Of a stretch of DNA of 11,098 nt, positions 5,737 to 11,098 are shown piece after piece. Every line of letters starts with the position of its first letter. Within the stretch, counting starts at the first letter, position 1. Under the pieces are notes generated by a model. It saw nothing but the letters and a program-made list of their open reading frames with translations. It did no database searches and had not been told where the DNA came from. Source of the DNA: Streptomyces violaceus (GTDB lineage: Bacteria; Actinomycetota; Actinomycetes; Streptomycetales; Streptomycetaceae); assembly GCA_000715635.1 (NCBI GenBank), contig KL569117.1, forward strand, positions 785-11,882, read 5' to 3'. Position numbers and translations under genes: made by a program.

Positions 5737-6111
5737 GTGACCTTCAAAGTGACCGGCGGCGAGCAGGGCGAATGGGCCGTGCTCCAGGTGTCCGGCGAAC
5801 TGGATCTGGTGACCTCGCCGGTGCTGCGTCAGCGCGTGCACGACGTAGTGGCCGAGGGGCACCACTGTCTTGTCCTCGACCTGTCCGACGTGTTCTTCTG
5901 CGATTCCAGCGGCGTCGGCGTGCTCATCGCCGCCCGCCGTCTGATCCGCTCCTGCCAGGGCCGGCTGCGGCTGGTGCTGCCCGCCCGGGGCGCGGCCGAC
6001 GGGTCCCATGTCAACCGGGTCCTCGGCGCGCTGGGCGTTCGCAGGCTGTTCGACGTGTACGGAGATGTGGACGCGGCCCTGGGTGACGAGGGCGAACCCC
6101 TGTCCGCGTGA
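5737..6111 (+). CDS. STAS-domain anti-sigma factor antagonist (SpoIIAA/RsbV-like)
   Basis: This 124-residue single STAS domain belongs to the partner-switching family. The unphosphorylated antagonist binds an RsbW/SpoIIAB-type kinase and frees its sigma factor. The core strand GELDLVTSPVLRQRV is followed by LVLDLSDVFFCDSSGVGVL. The conserved phosphoacceptor motif is D56-S57-S58-G59, where S57 is the position phosphorylated in SpoIIAA. Three tandem GTG codons (5731, 5734, 5737) could start it; GAAGGG at 5724-5729 gives best spacing to 5737, with 5734 close behind. No switch kinase or phosphatase gene is in the window, so its partner is elsewhere. It is divergent from the ECF sigma operon, but that operon has a zinc-finger anti-sigma factor, not an RsbW kinase. 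Direct action of this protein on that system is therefore unlikely. The Asp-Cys pair in FFCDSS is slightly unusual. Confidence 0.93.
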   Translation: MTFKVTGGEQGEWAVLQVSGELDLVTSPVLRQRVHDVVAEGHHCLVLDLSDVFFCDSSGVGVLIAARRLIRSCQGRLRLVLPARGAADGSHVNRVLGALGVRRLFDVYGDVDAALGDEGEPLSA

Positions 6112-6279
6112 GGGGACGATGACGCACGGTAGGGCGAGTGTTGCCGTTCTGACACGCTGTTGTCGCGGAATTCCCCCGGTCTTGGCGCAAGTGACGTTTT
6201 CCCGCGCCCGAACAGCCCCCTCCGTCGTACGCTCCGAGCGAGACGCACCCCACCTGACGTAAGGCGGCCTGAAAGAGAC

Positions 6280-6792
6280 ATGGTCAGCAGCGAGTACGAG
6301 CGCAGGATCGCCGCCCGGTTCGCCACCTTCGACCAGGACGGCAACGGCTACATCGACCGCGAGGACTTCTACGGGGCGGCCAAGGCGCTGCTCGCGGAGT
6401 TCGCCGTAGCGGCCCGGTCCGACAAGGGGCAGGCGCTGTACGGCGGCGCGGAGGCGTTCTGGCAGGGCATGGCGGGCATAGCGGACCGCGACGGCGACCA
6501 GCGCATCACGCGCGAGGAGTTCGTCCACGGCGCGGTCAAGCGCCTGCGCGACAACCCGGACCGGTTCGCCGAGATCGCCCGGCCCTTCCTGCACGCGGCA
6601 CTGGACGTCGCCGACACCGATGGTGACGGCGCGGCGACCCTCGAGGAGGTGGCCCGCGTGCTCACGTGCCTCGGCGCCCCCGAGGACATCGCCCGCACGG
6701 CCGCCGGCGCGCTCGACGCGGACGAGGACGGCAAGGTCGGCGAGCCCGAGGTCGTACCCGCCTTCGCCCGCTACTTCACAGTGCCCGAATAG
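6280..6792 (+). CDS. Four-EF-hand calcium-binding protein, calerythrin-like
   Basis: This 170-residue acidic soluble protein has four EF-hand loops. Loop 1 is D18-D29 (DQDGNGYIDRED), loop 2 is D69-E80 (DRDGDQRITREE), loop 3 is D112-E123 (DTDGDGAATLEE) and loop 4 is D146-E157 (DADEDGKVGEPE). Size and loop spacing match calerythrin of Saccharopolyspora erythraea and the Cab proteins of Streptomyces, which are cytosolic calcium buffers or sensors. Loop 1 has Asp, not Glu, at position 12, which usually lowers calcium affinity or favours magnesium. Loop 4 lacks the usual Gly at position 4 (Glu149) and has Pro156 beside its final ligand, so it may bind weakly. The ATG at 6280 is preceded by GAAAGAG. 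A start 40 codons upstream at 6160 would add Pro/Arg-rich sequence unlike the family. It lies 168 bp after the STAS gene and its stop is 2 bp from the convergent synthetase stop. Confidence 0.93.
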   Translation: MVSSEYERRIAARFATFDQDGNGYIDREDFYGAAKALLAEFAVAARSDKGQALYGGAEAFWQGMAGIADRDGDQRITREEFVHGAVKRLRDNPDRFAEIARPFLHAALDVADTDGDGAATLEEVARVLTCLGAPEDIARTAAGALDADEDGKVGEPEVVPAFARYFTVPE

Positions 6793-6794
6793 GG

Positions 6795-8309
6795 TCATTC
6801 GCCCGAGTAGCGCTCGCGCAGCTTGTACTTGAGCACCTTCCGCAGGGTCTCGCCCCGCGGAAGGGCGTCCACGACCTCGAGCCGTTCCGGCAGCTTGTGG
6901 ACGGAGAGGCCCTCGGCGCGCAGGTGGGCGGTCGCCGTCGCCAGTGTCAAGGGCTCGGCGCCCGGCGGCTGTTCCACCACCGCGCACACCAGCTCGCCGC
7001 GCGCCGCGTCCGGCAGGCCGATCACCGCCACGTCCCCGACCGCCGGATGCCGGTGCAGCAGGTCCTCGATCTCCTGGGCCGAGATGTTCTCGCCCTTGCG
7101 GATGATCACGTCCTTGAGCCGGCCGGTGAGGACCAGGTGCCCGGTCGCCGTCACGTGTCCGAGGTCACCGGTGCGCAGGAACCCCTCCTCGTCGAAGGCC
7201 TCCGCCGTCTGCCCCGGATCCAGATACCCCTGGCACACGGCCTCCCCGCGCAACCGCACTTCCCCGTCCACGATCCGTATCTCCATCCCCTCCGGCGGCC
7301 GCCCCTCGGTCGTCGCCAGCAGCTCCGGGGTGTCGTCCGGCGCGCCCATGGTGATCATCGGCACCTCGGTCATGCCGTACCCATGGGTGAGCTGCACGCC
7401 CATCTCGCGCACCACGGCGTGGTACAGCTCCGGTGGCTTCGGCGCCCCGCCGCCCGCCAGGAGCCGTAGCGTCGGGACCACCGGGGCCCCCGGCCGCTTC
7501 CGCTGTTCCGCCAGGAACATCGAGTAGAACGCCGTGGACCCGCCCGCCATGGTCACCCCGTGCCGGCGGTAGGACTCCAGCGCGTCCGGCAGCGCGAACT
7601 GCTCGAACAGCACCGCCGGGAAGCCGTACAGCAACAGCATCACCGTGTAGTCGGGCCCGCCGATATGGGCGTACGGGAAGGCGATCGACCCCACGTCGTC
7701 CCCCGAGGGCCGCAGGGCGTGCGCGAGGCAGGAGCCGCCCGCGATCAGGGAACGGTCCGTGTGCAGCACGCCCTTGGGGTCGGAGGTCGTGCCGGACGTC
7801 CAGTAGATCCAGCGGACCGCGGTGCCGTCGGCGGGCGGAGGAGGCAGGACGGACGGGTCACCGTCGGGCAGGTCGCCGTACGCCTCGAAGACACCCTTCG
7901 CACCCAGCCGCCGGGCCATCTCCGCGTGGTCGAAGCCGCGCCACTCGCCCGGCACCGCGAAGAACTCCGCCCTGGACTCGCGCAGCGCGAAGCCGGTCTC
8001 CCGCTCCCGGTAGAAGGGGATGACCGGGGTCTGCACGGCGCCGAGGCGGGCCAGCGCGAAGGACAGCAGGACCGTCTCGATCCGGGTGGGCAGCTGCCAG
8101 GCGACCACCGTGCCGGGGTGCACGCCCATGACGTACAGCCCGGCCGCGACCCGCTCGGCACGCGCGCGCAGGGCGCCGAAGGTGAGCGTGCGCCCCCCGG
8201 GCCGGTCGTCCTGGAGGAAGAGCGGGCGGTCCGGGGAGAGGGCGGCGCGGCGGGTGACCAGATCCCACAGCGTGCGGGACGAACTCAGGGCGTGCGGGGT
8301 CTCGTTCAC
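6795..8309 (-). CDS. Acyl-CoA synthetase (AMP-forming), cyclohexanecarboxylate-CoA-ligase-like
   Basis: This 504-residue class I adenylate-forming ligase activates a carboxylic acid through an acyl-AMP and transfers it to coenzyme A. Motifs are complete: the phosphate-binding loop TSGTTSDPKG (171-180), the aromatic/adenine motif YGMTE (311-315), TGD (380-382), the hinge region GRLKD (396-400) followed by VIIRKGENI, and a C-terminal GETLRKVLK whose K491 is the expected catalytic lysine. The sequence type resembles AliA/FadD-like ligases for alicyclic, aromatic or medium-chain acids. The actual substrate cannot be read from sequence. The GTG start (8309) has AGGGGG five bases upstream. The gene is divergent from the amidohydrolase-dehydrogenase operon and shares an 89-bp control region with two matching palindromes, so all are probably co-regulated in one catabolic pathway. 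It converges on the EF-hand gene with only 2 bp between the stops. Confidence 0.95.
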   Translation of the reverse strand: MNETPHALSSSRTLWDLVTRRAALSPDRPLFLQDDRPGGRTLTFGALRARAERVAAGLYVMGVHPGTVVAWQLPTRIETVLLSFALARLGAVQTPVIPFYRERETGFALRESRAEFFAVPGEWRGFDHAEMARRLGAKGVFEAYGDLPDGDPSVLPPPPADGTAVRWIYWTSGTTSDPKGVLHTDRSLIAGGSCLAHALRPSGDDVGSIAFPYAHIGGPDYTVMLLLYGFPAVLFEQFALPDALESYRRHGVTMAGGSTAFYSMFLAEQRKRPGAPVVPTLRLLAGGGAPKPPELYHAVVREMGVQLTHGYGMTEVPMITMGAPDDTPELLATTEGRPPEGMEIRIVDGEVRLRGEAVCQGYLDPGQTAEAFDEEGFLRTGDLGHVTATGHLVLTGRLKDVIIRKGENISAQEIEDLLHRHPAVGDVAVIGLPDAARGELVCAVVEQPPGAEPLTLATATAHLRAEGLSVHKLPERLEVVDALPRGETLRKVLKYKLRERYSGE

Positions 8310-8329
8310 GACTGCCCCCTGCTGCTTGG

Positions 8330-8344
8330 CTGACGGGTCGTCAG
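8330..8344. promoter_or_regulatory. Palindromic operator 1, CTGACG-GGT-CGTCAG
   Basis: CTGACG (8330-8335) and CGTCAG (8339-8344) are exact inverted copies around GGT. The 15-bp form matches the core of the second palindrome 27 bp away. It lies between the synthetase start (8309) and the amidohydrolase start (8399). Short, nearly uninterrupted TGAC/GTCA palindromes are typical sites of TetR-family regulators of acyl-CoA metabolism; regulator identity is inferred. Confidence 0.6.
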
Positions 8345-8349
8345 GTGGG

Positions 8350-8355
8350 ATGCTA
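8350..8355 (-). promoter_or_regulatory. Possible -10 hexamer (TAGCAT) of synthetase gene
   Basis: On the minus strand these bases read TAGCAT, a good match to the actinobacterial TANNNT -10. No strong -35 lies 17-18 bp upstream. It overlaps operator 2 and sits just ahead of operator 1, so bound repressor would block it. It is tentative. Confidence 0.3.
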
Positions 8356-8374
8356 TCTGACGGTACATCAGATA
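8354..8374. promoter_or_regulatory. Palindromic operator 2, TATCTGA...TCAGATA
   Basis: TATCTGA (8354-8360) and TCAGATA (8368-8374) are exact inverted copies around 7 bp. The inner 15 bp (8357-8371, CTGACGGTACATCAG) share the CTGACGNNNCRTCAG pattern with operator 1, centre to centre 27 bp. It lies 24 bp before the amidohydrolase start and covers the candidate synthetase -10. Two sites of one pattern between divergent genes suggest coordinated repression of both. Confidence 0.65.
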
Positions 8375-8398
8375 AGTACTGTCCGGCGGAGGGGACCC

Positions 8399-9595
8399 AT
8401 GGCGACCGAACTGCCCCGCATCATCAGCGTCGACGACCACGTGATCGAGCCCGCCCACCTCTTCGACACATGGCTGCCGGCCAGGTACCGCGACCGCGGA
8501 CCCAGGCCCCTGACCGCCGGGATCGGTGAACTCGCCTACGTCGGAGGCAAGTACCGGATCACGATGGACCCGGACGGCCCGCCCACCGACTGGTGGATCT
8601 ACGAGGACCTGAAGTTCCCGTACAAGCGCAACATCGCCGCCGTCGGCTTCGACCGGGACGAGATGACCCTGGAGGGCATCACCAGGCAGGAGATGCGGCG
8701 CGGCTGCTGGGATCCGAAGGCCCGCCTGGAGGACATGGACCTCAACCATGTCGAGGCGTCCCTCTGCTTCCCGTCCTTCCCCCGCTTCTGCGGCCAGACC
8801 TTCGCCGAGGCGCACGACAAGGAGGTCGCCCTGGCCTGTGTGCGCGCCTACAACGACTGGATGGTCCAGGAGTGGTGCGGGGACAGCGGCGGGCGGCTCA
8901 TCCCGCTCTGCCTGATCCCGCTGTGGGACGTCGGCCTGGCGGTCGCGGAGATCCGGCGCAACGCCGAGCGCGGGGTGAAGGCGGTGACCTTCTCCGAGAT
9001 CCCCACCCACCTCGGGCTGCCGTCCATCCACTCCGGCTACTGGGACCCGTTCTTCGCGGTCTGCCAGGAGACCGGGACGGTCGTCAACATGCACATCGGG
9101 TCCTCGTCCCAGATGCCCGCCGCCTCCCCGGATGCGCCGCCCGCCGTCCAGGCCTCGCTCAGCTTCAACAACGCGATGGCCTCGATGATGGACTTCCTCT
9201 TCAGCGGGGTGCTGGTGAGGTTCCCGCGCCTCAAACTCGCCTACTCCGAAGGCCAGATGGGCTGGGTCCCCTACGCCCTGGAGCGCGCCGACGACGTCTG
9301 GGAGGAGCACCGCGCCTGGGGCGGGGTCCGCGACACGATCCCCGAGCCGCCGTCCACGTACTACTACCGGCAGATCTTCTGCTGCTTCTTCCGCGACAAG
9401 CACGGCGTGGCCTCGCTCGACGTCGTCGGCCGCGACAACGCCACCTTCGAGACCGACTACCCGCACGTCGACTCGACCTTCCCGCACACCAAGGAAGTCG
9501 CCCTCGACCACGTCAAGGGCCTCGACGACGAGACGGTCTACAAGCTGATGCGCGGCAACGCGATCCGCATGCTCGGCCTGGACCTCGACCGCTGA
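8399..9595 (+). CDS. Amidohydrolase family protein (amidohydrolase-2 / ACMSD-like)
   Basis: This 398-residue metal-dependent TIM-barrel protein belongs to the amidohydrolase-2 group, which includes hydrolases and decarboxylases such as ACMSD. The first strand has VDDHVIEP (11-18) with H14 as probable metal ligand. Further candidate ligands are H203 in PTHLG, H232 in NMHIG and D353 in ETDYPH, in the order expected for the fold. The family members that begin IISVDDHVIEP commonly sit in actinobacterial fatty-acid, steroid or aromatic degradation clusters; that placement is family knowledge. The ATG at 8399 has GGAGGGG at 8388-8394; a start 18 codons earlier would run through operator 2. It is the first gene of an operon whose next gene, an acyl-CoA dehydrogenase, starts inside its stop codon (TGATG). 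The reaction is not known. A C-C bond hydrolysis or decarboxylation of a CoA-pathway intermediate is a reasonable inference. Confidence 0.93.
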   Translation: MATELPRIISVDDHVIEPAHLFDTWLPARYRDRGPRPLTAGIGELAYVGGKYRITMDPDGPPTDWWIYEDLKFPYKRNIAAVGFDRDEMTLEGITRQEMRRGCWDPKARLEDMDLNHVEASLCFPSFPRFCGQTFAEAHDKEVALACVRAYNDWMVQEWCGDSGGRLIPLCLIPLWDVGLAVAEIRRNAERGVKAVTFSEIPTHLGLPSIHSGYWDPFFAVCQETGTVVNMHIGSSSQMPAASPDAPPAVQASLSFNNAMASMMDFLFSGVLVRFPRLKLAYSEGQMGWVPYALERADDVWEEHRAWGGVRDTIPEPPSTYYYRQIFCCFFRDKHGVASLDVVGRDNATFETDYPHVDSTFPHTKEVALDHVKGLDDETVYKLMRGNAIRMLGLDLDR

Positions 9596-10728
9596 TGGAC
9601 CTGTCGTACACGCCGGAGGAGGAGGAGTTCCGGGCCCGGCTGCGGGAGTGGCTCGCGCGGACGCTCCCCGGCCTTCCGCCGGGGCCGTCGCCCGACGACT
9701 GGCCGGGGCGGCGGGCCTACGACCTCGGCTGGCAGCGCAGACTCCACGACGCCGGATACGCCGACGTCCACTGGGGCGCCTCCCCGACCATCCGGATGAT
9801 CTTCCTGGAGGAGACCGAGAAGGCCGGCGCGCCCTACGTGGGCGCCAACTTCGTGGGACTGCTGCACGCCGGGCCGACCATCGCCGCCGAAGGCACGGAC
9901 GAGCAGCGGGCGCGCTGGCTGCCGCCGATCCTGCGTGGCGAGGAGGTCTGGTGCCAGGGCTTCAGCGAACCGGAGGCCGGCTCCGACCTCGCGGCCCTGC
10001 GCACGCGCGCGTGGCGCGACGGCGACCAGTACGTGGTGACCGGCTCCAAGATCTGGACCTCCCACGCGGAAGTCGCCGACTGGTGCGAGCTGTTGGTCCG
10101 CACGGACCCTGCGGCGCCCAAGCACCGGGGCATCACCTGGCTCGCCATGCCCATGGACGCGCCCGGCATCACCGTACGGCCGCTGCGCACGCTGGCCGGG
10201 TCGGCCGAGTTCGCCGAGATGTTCCTGGACGAGGTGCGGGTGCCGGTCGCGCACCGGGTCGGGGACGAGAACGACGGCTGGCGCGTGACGATGGTGACCC
10301 TGTCCTTCGAACGCGGCACCGCCTTCGCCGGCGAGGTCGTCGCCTGCCGCCGCGTCCTGGGCGAACTGGCCGTCGAGGCCCGCAAGAACGGCCGCTGGGA
10401 CGACGCCGCGCTGCGGCGCCGGCTGGGCAGGCTCAACGCCGAGTTCCGGGCGCTGTGGCGGCTCACGCAGTGGAACGTGAGCGCGGCGGAGGCCTCGGGC
10501 GGGGTGCCCGGGGTCGGAGGCTCGGTCTTCAAGCTGCGGTACTCGCACGCCCGCCAGGAGCTCTACGACGCCGCCGCCGACGTGCTGGGCCCCGACTGCC
10601 TCGACCTGGACCGGCCCTGGACCCTCGACCGCCTCTCCTCCCTCTCGTACACCATCGCGGCCGGTACCTCGCAGATCCAGCACAGCATCGTCGCCGAACG
10701 GATCCTCGGCCTGCCGAAGGGACGGTGA
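9595..10728 (+). CDS. Acyl-CoA dehydrogenase, first of an adjacent pair
   Basis: This 377-residue FAD-dependent acyl-CoA dehydrogenase introduces an alpha-beta double bond in an acyl-CoA. An N-terminal helical domain (about 1-115) leads to the FAD/substrate segment QGFSEPEAGSDLAAL (121-135) and VTGSKIWTSHAEVADWCELL (148-167). The C-terminal helical domain includes FERGTAF (238-244) and AAGTSQIQHSIVAERILGLP (355-374). The usual C-terminal Glu of medium-chain enzymes is not at the aligned place, as in many actinobacterial steroid-type enzymes, so the catalytic base may lie elsewhere or in the partner. At residues 59-63 the sequence goes from HW straight to GASP; relatives usually have a WPxxYGGRG loop here, so about seven residues seem to be missing without a frameshift. 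The ATG overlaps the amidohydrolase TGA by one base, implying coupling. The next gene, also a dehydrogenase, starts 2 bp after it. Confidence 0.95.
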   Translation: MDLSYTPEEEEFRARLREWLARTLPGLPPGPSPDDWPGRRAYDLGWQRRLHDAGYADVHWGASPTIRMIFLEETEKAGAPYVGANFVGLLHAGPTIAAEGTDEQRARWLPPILRGEEVWCQGFSEPEAGSDLAALRTRAWRDGDQYVVTGSKIWTSHAEVADWCELLVRTDPAAPKHRGITWLAMPMDAPGITVRPLRTLAGSAEFAEMFLDEVRVPVAHRVGDENDGWRVTMVTLSFERGTAFAGEVVACRRVLGELAVEARKNGRWDDAALRRRLGRLNAEFRALWRLTQWNVSAAEASGGVPGVGGSVFKLRYSHARQELYDAAADVLGPDCLDLDRPWTLDRLSSLSYTIAAGTSQIQHSIVAERILGLPKGR

Positions 10729-10730
10729 CC

Positions 10731-11098
10731 GTGCGTTTCCGGTTGACGGACGACCAGCGGGCGTTGCGCGACGGGGTGCGGCAGCTGCTGGCCCGGCGCT
10801 TCGACGCGGAGGCGCTGCGGGCCGCCGTGCGGGGCCAGGGGCGACTGGACCGGGTGCTGTGGCGGGCCCTGGGCGACGCCGGGTTCTTCGCGTTGCGGCT
10901 GCCGGAGGCGGACGGCGGGGTCGGACTGGGGCTGCCCGAGGCCGTGTTGGTGTTCGAGGAGGCGGGTCGGGCGCTGCTGCCCGGGCCGCTGGCCGCCACC
11001 CACCTCGCGGCCGGTGCCGTACCGGGCGCGGCCACGGGCGAGACCGTCGTGACGGCCGTCGAGGGCGGCCTCGCGGAGTGGCTGGCGGAGGCCGACGC
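10731..11098 (+). CDS. Acyl-CoA dehydrogenase, second of the pair, 5' part only
   Basis: The frame starts at GTG 10731, two bases after the stop of the previous gene, and stays open to the window edge (122 full codons). The product begins MRFRLTDDQRALRDGVRQLL, the typical N-terminal helix of acyl-CoA dehydrogenases. It continues with a GFFALRLPEADGGVGLGLPE segment and FEEAGRALLPGPLAAT, the characteristic N-terminal domain of the smaller partner in actinobacterial dehydrogenase pairs. An SD (AAGGGA, 10717-10722) lies in the end of the upstream gene. Flavin and catalytic motifs lie beyond the window and cannot be checked. Tight coupling of two dissimilar dehydrogenases recalls the alpha2beta2 FadE/ChsE enzymes of Mycobacterium, so a heteromeric enzyme is likely but inferred. 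Confidence 0.9.
   Translation, partial: MRFRLTDDQRALRDGVRQLLARRFDAEALRAAVRGQGRLDRVLWRALGDAGFFALRLPEADGGVGLGLPEAVLVFEEAGRALLPGPLAATHLAAGAVPGAATGETVVTAVEGGLAEWLAEAD

Noticed and set aside
6786..6801. CGAAT/ATTCG inverted repeat over the EF-hand and synthetase stop codons as a terminator
   Set aside because: The stem is only 5 bp and AT-rich, too weak to support a terminator call.
5572..6987. Long minus-strand open frame (471 codons) opposite the STAS and EF-hand genes
   Set aside because: The plus-strand genes have unmistakable DSSG and EF-hand motifs. The opposite frame is Arg/Gly/Ala/His-rich without domain features.
8306..9511. Minus-strand open frame (401 codons) opposite the amidohydrolase
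   Set aside because: It is a shadow frame whose end crosses the operator region. Amidohydrolase motifs are on the plus strand.
8593..9594. Possible 334-residue N-terminal extension of the first acyl-CoA dehydrogenase, in the same frame
   Set aside because: The extension overlaps the whole amidohydrolase in another frame and has Arg/Pro-rich shadow composition. The dehydrogenase fold begins exactly at the ATG at 9595.
1..11098. Mobile island, phage defence, CRISPR or biosynthetic cluster
   Set aside because: No integrase, transposase, terminal repeats, tRNA edge, nuclease or synthase motifs, and base composition is even apart from short intergenic stretches.

Overview
The window is high-GC actinobacterial chromosome, almost certainly Streptomyces. 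The basis is pervasive G/C at third codon positions, several GTG starts, a mycothiol-dependent-isomerase-type domain, a calerythrin-like EF-hand protein, and an intergenic sequence that I recognise from memory as a dispersed Streptomyces element. I see no rRNA, tRNA, CRISPR array, transposase or phage gene. This looks like chromosomal housekeeping, regulatory and catabolic DNA rather than an obvious island.

Layout. (1) 1-513: 3' end of a secreted or membrane-anchored hypothetical protein. It converges on an orphan lipoprotein substrate-binding protein of the branched-chain amino acid type (551-1861, minus). A strong two-part hairpin (528-565) sits at the junction and covers the lipoprotein gene's stop codon. 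(2) The lipoprotein gene is divergent from a small hypothetical gene (1979-2479, plus), with a perfect 8-bp inverted repeat (1890-1909) between them. purU follows (2526-3407, plus; 10-formyltetrahydrofolate hydrolysis). (3) purU converges on an ECF sigma/anti-sigma operon (5369-3502, minus), with the dispersed Streptomyces element between them. The anti-sigma gene overlaps the sigma gene by 4 bp. Its product is an unusual soluble fusion of a zinc-binding anti-sigma domain with a mycothiol-dependent maleylpyruvate isomerase-like domain that keeps its metal ligands. (4) A 367-bp, relatively AT-rich control region separates the sigma operon from a STAS anti-sigma-factor antagonist (5737-6111, plus). 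A four-EF-hand calcium-binding protein follows (6280-6792, plus). (5) 6795 to the right edge is a divergent catabolic locus. An acyl-CoA synthetase (minus) faces a plus-strand operon of an amidohydrolase and two acyl-CoA dehydrogenases, the second cut by the window edge. The 89-bp intergenic region holds two copies of one palindrome, CTGACGNNNCRTCAG.

How the parts work together. The right-hand genes read as one regulon. The synthetase would make an acyl-CoA from an unknown carboxylic acid. The paired dehydrogenases, probably a heteromeric flavoenzyme, would desaturate it, and the amidohydrolase would carry out a hydrolytic or decarboxylative step. A TetR-type repressor outside the window could control both directions through the twin operators. 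The centre is regulatory: a possible thiol-linked cytosolic sensor of an ECF sigma factor next to an orphan STAS protein. The two points most worth following are the ZAS-isomerase anti-sigma factor and the twin-operator catabolic locus.
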